NCBI GenBank assembly: GCA_963787415.1
Contig: CAWBCO010000006.1
Location: 248,001-312,000 of the forward strand
DNA from: CAVUWL01 sp963787415
GTDB taxonomy: Bacteria > Actinomycetota > Thermoleophilia > Solirubrobacterales > 70-9
Length of the DNA stretch: 64,000 nucleotides
Direction of reading: 5' to 3'
Shown: positions 61,592 to 64,000 of the stretch, in pieces
Layout of the letters: every line of letters starts with the position of its first letter
How positions within the stretch are numbered: position 1 is the first letter of the stretch
Notes under the pieces: model-generated
The model's database searches: none
The model's input: the letters and a program-made list of their open reading frames with translations, nothing else
What the model was told of the DNA's origin: nothing
Translations under genes and position numbers: made by a program

Positions 61592-62449
61592 ATGACGACA
61601 CCGGACTTCCAAGTTGAGTGCTTCTTCATAACCCCGATTGGTGAGGAGGGGTCGCCGGAGAGGAAGCGCGCCGACGGTGTCATGAAGGCAATGGTCGAGC
61701 CTGCTGCGGCCAAGTATGGGTTACGGGTCGAGCGGGCCGACGAAATGAGTGAGCCTGGAACAATTACCGCTCAGATTGTCGAGCACATAGTCCAAGCAAA
61801 GGCAGTCGTTGCGGACCTCACGGGTGAAAATGCAAACGTTTTCTACGAGCTTGCAGTTCGGGACGCGGCGCAACTCGGCGCGGTGATGATTGCCGAGAAT
61901 GGCACCAACCTCCCGTTCGACAAGTCGCAGGACCGAACCATCTTCTTCGAAACTAGCGACCTAGCAAGTGTCTGGGACGCGAAGGGCCGACTCACTGAGT
62001 TTCTCGGGGCCTCACTTCAGGGCATGATGGGCAACCCAATCGCCAACGCGATGGTTTGGAAAACCTATGCGGCAAGCGGAAAGCCTGTGGAGGAGGCTAT
62101 TGCCCAACTCGCCGAGGCGGTTTCGGAGATAGGAGCTGAGGTCCACGCGCTTGGCCGTCGGCAGAAGATTCGTGACGCGGTTGCCAGTGCCCCAGGGCAG
62201 CGCACGTCCACAGTCATGGCTAATTGGAGGCCTGGGTATGAAAACCCCGACGTAGTGGCTGCTTACGCCCCAATGAACGAAGAGTCGATACAAAAGACAA
62301 TGACGCAACTGAAGGAACGAGAGAACCTGACACTGCAGGCTTGGGAGAGACTGAAGGCGAACGAACAACGGCTCGCGGAAGGCCTGAACCCATTGGCTTC
62401 CTCTCCGTCACCGGACGATCCCGCCGCAGAAGACCACGAGAGGTCCTAG
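61592..62449 (+). CDS. Nucleoside deoxyribosyltransferase / TIR-like protein, candidate defence effector
   Basis: ATG 61592 gives 285 residues; the best SD (GGAGG) is rather far upstream. The N-terminal domain (8-135) has CFFITPIGEEGSPERKRADG, YGLRVERADEMSEPGTITAQ, VEHIVQAKAVVADLTGENAN and VFYELAVRDA, the pattern of nucleoside 2-deoxyribosyltransferase and related TIR-like NAD-processing folds, with the conserved Glu (E86) in NVFYELAVR. The C-terminal part (150-285) is helical (ESIQKTMTQLKERENLTLQA). Divergent from the restriction-like operon, about 250 bases away. The enzyme class is fairly likely; an NAD or nucleotide-degrading defence role is inference. Confidence 0.72.
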   Translation: MTTPDFQVECFFITPIGEEGSPERKRADGVMKAMVEPAAAKYGLRVERADEMSEPGTITAQIVEHIVQAKAVVADLTGENANVFYELAVRDAAQLGAVMIAENGTNLPFDKSQDRTIFFETSDLASVWDAKGRLTEFLGASLQGMMGNPIANAMVWKTYAASGKPVEEAIAQLAEAVSEIGAEVHALGRRQKIRDAVASAPGQRTSTVMANWRPGYENPDVVAAYAPMNEESIQKTMTQLKERENLTLQAWERLKANEQRLAEGLNPLASSPSPDDPAAEDHERS

Positions 62450-62598
62450 CGCGCGTCGGATTGACGCCGTCGAAGTAGCTCGTAGGCGAGGGTAGGTCGG
62501 CGGCGACCTTTAAGCCGAGACGTGCTTCCGTTCCAAATCGGAATGAAAACTGGTGCCTTCCAATTTGGTCGAACACTTACTCCACGCCCAATCCACTT

Positions 62599-62853
62599 TC
62601 ATACTTCCGCCTTGCGGCGCTCCATCTGCCGATCAAGCTCCGCTTTCACCGCGGCTTCTGACTCCACGGCATCCTTGCGGCGACCCGTGTAGTCAATCTC
62701 AAATATTGGCCCACGATCAACATCCCAGCTGCGCGCGCGCAGTTCCTCGGGGCTGGCGTTGTCAAACCCGCCTGGGATCGCCCTAACGCCGCCCCGCTGA
62801 AAGGCAGCCCAGCCCTCCACGTCAAGTTCCTCTGGTGTGGGCAAATCAGGCAC
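62599..62853 (-). CDS. Hypothetical 84-aa protein
   Basis: GTG 62853 overlaps the end of the upstream gene by eight bases, so it is coupled. MPDLPTPEELDVEGWAAFQR, then a middle part with IFEIDYTGRRKDAVE and a charged helix (AAVKAELDRQMERRKAEV). Coding-like composition; no family recognised. Confidence 0.5.
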   Translation of the reverse strand: MPDLPTPEELDVEGWAAFQRGGVRAIPGGFDNASPEELRARSWDVDRGPIFEIDYTGRRKDAVESEAAVKAELDRQMERRKAEV

Positions 62854-63430
62854 GGGATGCCTCCTCCGCCGCGGCCAGCTCCCTCGCCCGCGCTAGGTTC
62901 GTTTCGGCAACCTCGCGGTTCATTTCGCCAGCCATCGCGAGTTGTACCGGGACTTTTTGTTGTGGCGGATCGGGGGTGACCGCGACGATCTGGAGATCCA
63001 GCCCGCTGTTCTCTGGGTCGAGGCCCCGGAAAAAGCCACGCACCGCGAAGAGAAATCTGTTCGCGCCCGTGTCTTTCAACTCCTGTTCGGCGGTAGATAG
63101 TTTCTTTCGTGCGTCGATCACCTTTATCGCAGCCTCTAAGTAGCCTGCAACCCATTCGTAGGTCCCCTGGCGCTTTTCGCTTTCGGCAATAAGGGCTTCC
63201 CGCTCCTGTTTAGCGATCGCGCGTCGCTCCTCCTCGCGCTGCGCGGCTTCTAGCCCTTCGGCCTCGTCGCGTACCATCCTCAGAGCTTTCCGCGCTGCGG
63301 CCTCGCCCATACCGTCAAGCACGGCCCGGCCGACTGCTTCTTCTGCGCTGATTACCTCGTCCTTGGCGGTGGCAAGGTGCTCGTCCAATTCGTCAATGGA
63401 AGATGTTGCGATTAGGACGACGTGTGCCAC
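62846..63430 (-). CDS. Coiled-coil hypothetical protein
   Basis: GTG 63430 (VAHVVLIATSSIDELDEHLA) has AAAAGG seven bases upstream and is preferred; an earlier GTG at 63499 is in frame. About 194 residues, mostly long charged helices (AARKALRMVRDEAEGLEAAQ, REEERRAIAKQEREALIAES) around a short strand section (NRFLFAVRGFFRGLDPENSG, LDLQIVAVTPDPP). This suggests a coiled-coil structural or phage protein. It is followed at once by the 84-aa gene. Confidence 0.5.
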   Translation of the reverse strand: MAHVVLIATSSIDELDEHLATAKDEVISAEEAVGRAVLDGMGEAAARKALRMVRDEAEGLEAAQREEERRAIAKQEREALIAESEKRQGTYEWVAGYLEAAIKVIDARKKLSTAEQELKDTGANRFLFAVRGFFRGLDPENSGLDLQIVAVTPDPPQQKVPVQLAMAGEMNREVAETNLARARELAAAEEASRA

Positions 63431-63634
63431 GGGTGCGCCTTTTGGGTTGTGGTTTGCTTCCCAAGAGCCTGCGGCTCGTTTCCGCGGGTTGCTCTGCACA
63501 TGTTTTAAAGACTAAAAACACTATTAACCAGGGTTCATGGTCACCGACTCCCGCAAACGCCGGAAATTTCAGAGCTTCGCAGGCACGAAAGTTGAGCTAA
63601 CGATCGCGCTTCTTTGGTCTTCTTGAAACGCGGG

Positions 63635-63663
63635 TAGTAGTGTCACGCCTAGTAGTGTCACGC
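63635..63663. repeat. Tandem TAGTAGTGTCACGC pair
   Basis: TAGTAGTGTCACGC occurs at 63635-63648 and 63650-63663, separated by one C, just upstream of the -10-like TACGAT before the next gene. Probably a repressor or activator operator. Confidence 0.5.
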
Positions 63664-63675
63664 TACGATAGAAGG

Positions 63676-63891
63676 GTGAGCCTTACACCAGACCAGATCG
63701 AGCTTTGGTCGATTGCGAGGATGGACGCGGGTCCCGGTGTCGGGGAAACGGCGACGGGCGCGGCTTTGTCCTTCAGAGCGGCTTGCAAGCTTGAAGGCCT
63801 TTGGCCTATCCCATCGGTCGACGAGATTCGCGCCAAGATGACCGCCAGCTCAGAACAAGACGCTCGGGGTAATGATGACTTGAGCGACTAG
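63676..63891 (+). CDS. Small acidic hypothetical protein
   Basis: GTG 63676, right after a -10-like TACGAT (63664-63669), gives 71 residues: VSLTPDQIELWSIARMDAGP, then ALSFRAACKLEGLWPIPSVD and an acidic tail (SSEQDARGNDDLSD). A leaderless transcript is possible. The 14-base direct repeat directly upstream suggests regulated expression. Family not recognised. Confidence 0.45.
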   Translation: MSLTPDQIELWSIARMDAGPGVGETATGAALSFRAACKLEGLWPIPSVDEIRAKMTASSEQDARGNDDLSD

Positions 63892-63945
63892 TCCGAGGAA
63901 CGCGAGAACGATCATGGCAATTGCAAGTGACTGGGTGACGTTCAT
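63850..63945 (-). CDS. Possible 31-aa single-TM peptide
   Basis: ATG 63945 opens a very short frame, MNVTQSLAIAMIVLAFLGLV, then AQVIITPSVLF: almost entirely one hydrophobic helix. It overlaps the 3' end of the small gene at 63676 in antisense. The composition fits a small membrane peptide (holin-like or type I-toxin-like), but there is no clear ribosome-binding site. Confidence 0.3.
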   Translation of the reverse strand: MNVTQSLAIAMIVLAFLGLVAQVIITPSVLF

Positions 63946-64000
63946 TGCTCAAGCGTAACCAGGGTGACAAGTTCCACAGATGAGCCGCTTCCCGTCTTGA

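Larger units (their letters stand above)
50859..64000. mobile_element. Integrated genomic island, left part
   Basis: It begins at the truncated tRNA-Lys and continues past the window. Evidence: tRNA half-site, adjacent tyrosine integrase and Xis-position gene, a P27-like terminase small subunit, restriction-like cargo, several small unknown genes, lower GC in stretches (about 54.9-55.2 and 61.6-62.5 kb). No capsid, portal or tail gene is seen. The right end should show an intact tRNA-Lys(UUU). Confidence 0.75.

Overview
The window is about 64 kb of GC-rich bacterial chromosome. Several features point to Actinomycetota, probably near Thermoleophilia/Solirubrobacterales: strong GC-biased codon use with many GTG/TTG starts, a dnaK-grpE-dnaJ-hspR-clpB operon with HspR, inositol-phosphate synthase next to a CDP-alcohol (inositol) phosphotransferase, and many actinobacterial-type accessory genes. 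That placement is an inference from gene content; no rRNA or other phylogenetic marker was available to test it.

Layout. (1) 1-9.5 kb is a loose region of small, mostly monocistronic genes (DUF899 thioredoxin-like, DUF1801, lipoprotein, SnoaL-like proteins, acylphosphatase plus a LigD-phosphoesterase-like gene, DUF892 ferritin-like, DUF4235), with two very strong hairpins. (2) 9.5-23.6 kb is a housekeeping block: SDR oxidoreductase; argF-lgt-prmC-lysS on the minus strand; an EEP hydrolase, a Lys/Ala-rich protein, a TrmA-family RNA methyltransferase and an LLM oxidoreductase on the plus strand; a UDG-like protein; an inositol-lipid cluster (PHP protein with a glycosyltransferase-like N-terminus, ino1, PI-type synthase, PAP2/Aur1-like protein); and endonuclease III. 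(3) 23.6-33.8 kb holds a cytochrome c, the HspR-linked chaperone operon, and cell-wall-related secreted genes. (4) 33.8-46.3 kb is a nearly complete purine pathway (purD, purE, purB, then purC-purS-purQ-purL-purF-purN-purH) with a P450 on the opposite strand. No purM or purK is present. (5) 46.5-50.6 kb holds a FAD oxidoreductase, an ECF sigma factor with its coupled membrane partner, and a secreted protein.

(6) From about 50.86 kb to the right edge lies an integrated genomic island. Its left end is a 57-nt 3' half of a tRNA-Lys(UUU), followed by a tyrosine integrase with an extra helix-turn-helix and an Xis-position small gene. Cargo includes a delta-60-repeat secreted protein, a lone P27-type terminase small subunit, a restriction-like operon (two methyltransferase-like proteins plus a GIY-YIG/SF2-helicase fusion), a divergent nucleoside-deoxyribosyltransferase/TIR-like protein, and several small unknown genes. 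The right end, expected to carry the rebuilt tRNA-Lys gene, is outside the window.

A cross-cutting feature is that many highly conserved genes are broken by frame changes that mostly behave as single-base insertions (dnaK many times; dnaJ, clpB, purD, purE, purF, purH, cytochrome c, acylphosphatase once or twice each). Less conserved neighbours are intact. This looks like residual assembly or polishing error rather than biology. Broken genes are listed over their full inferred span.
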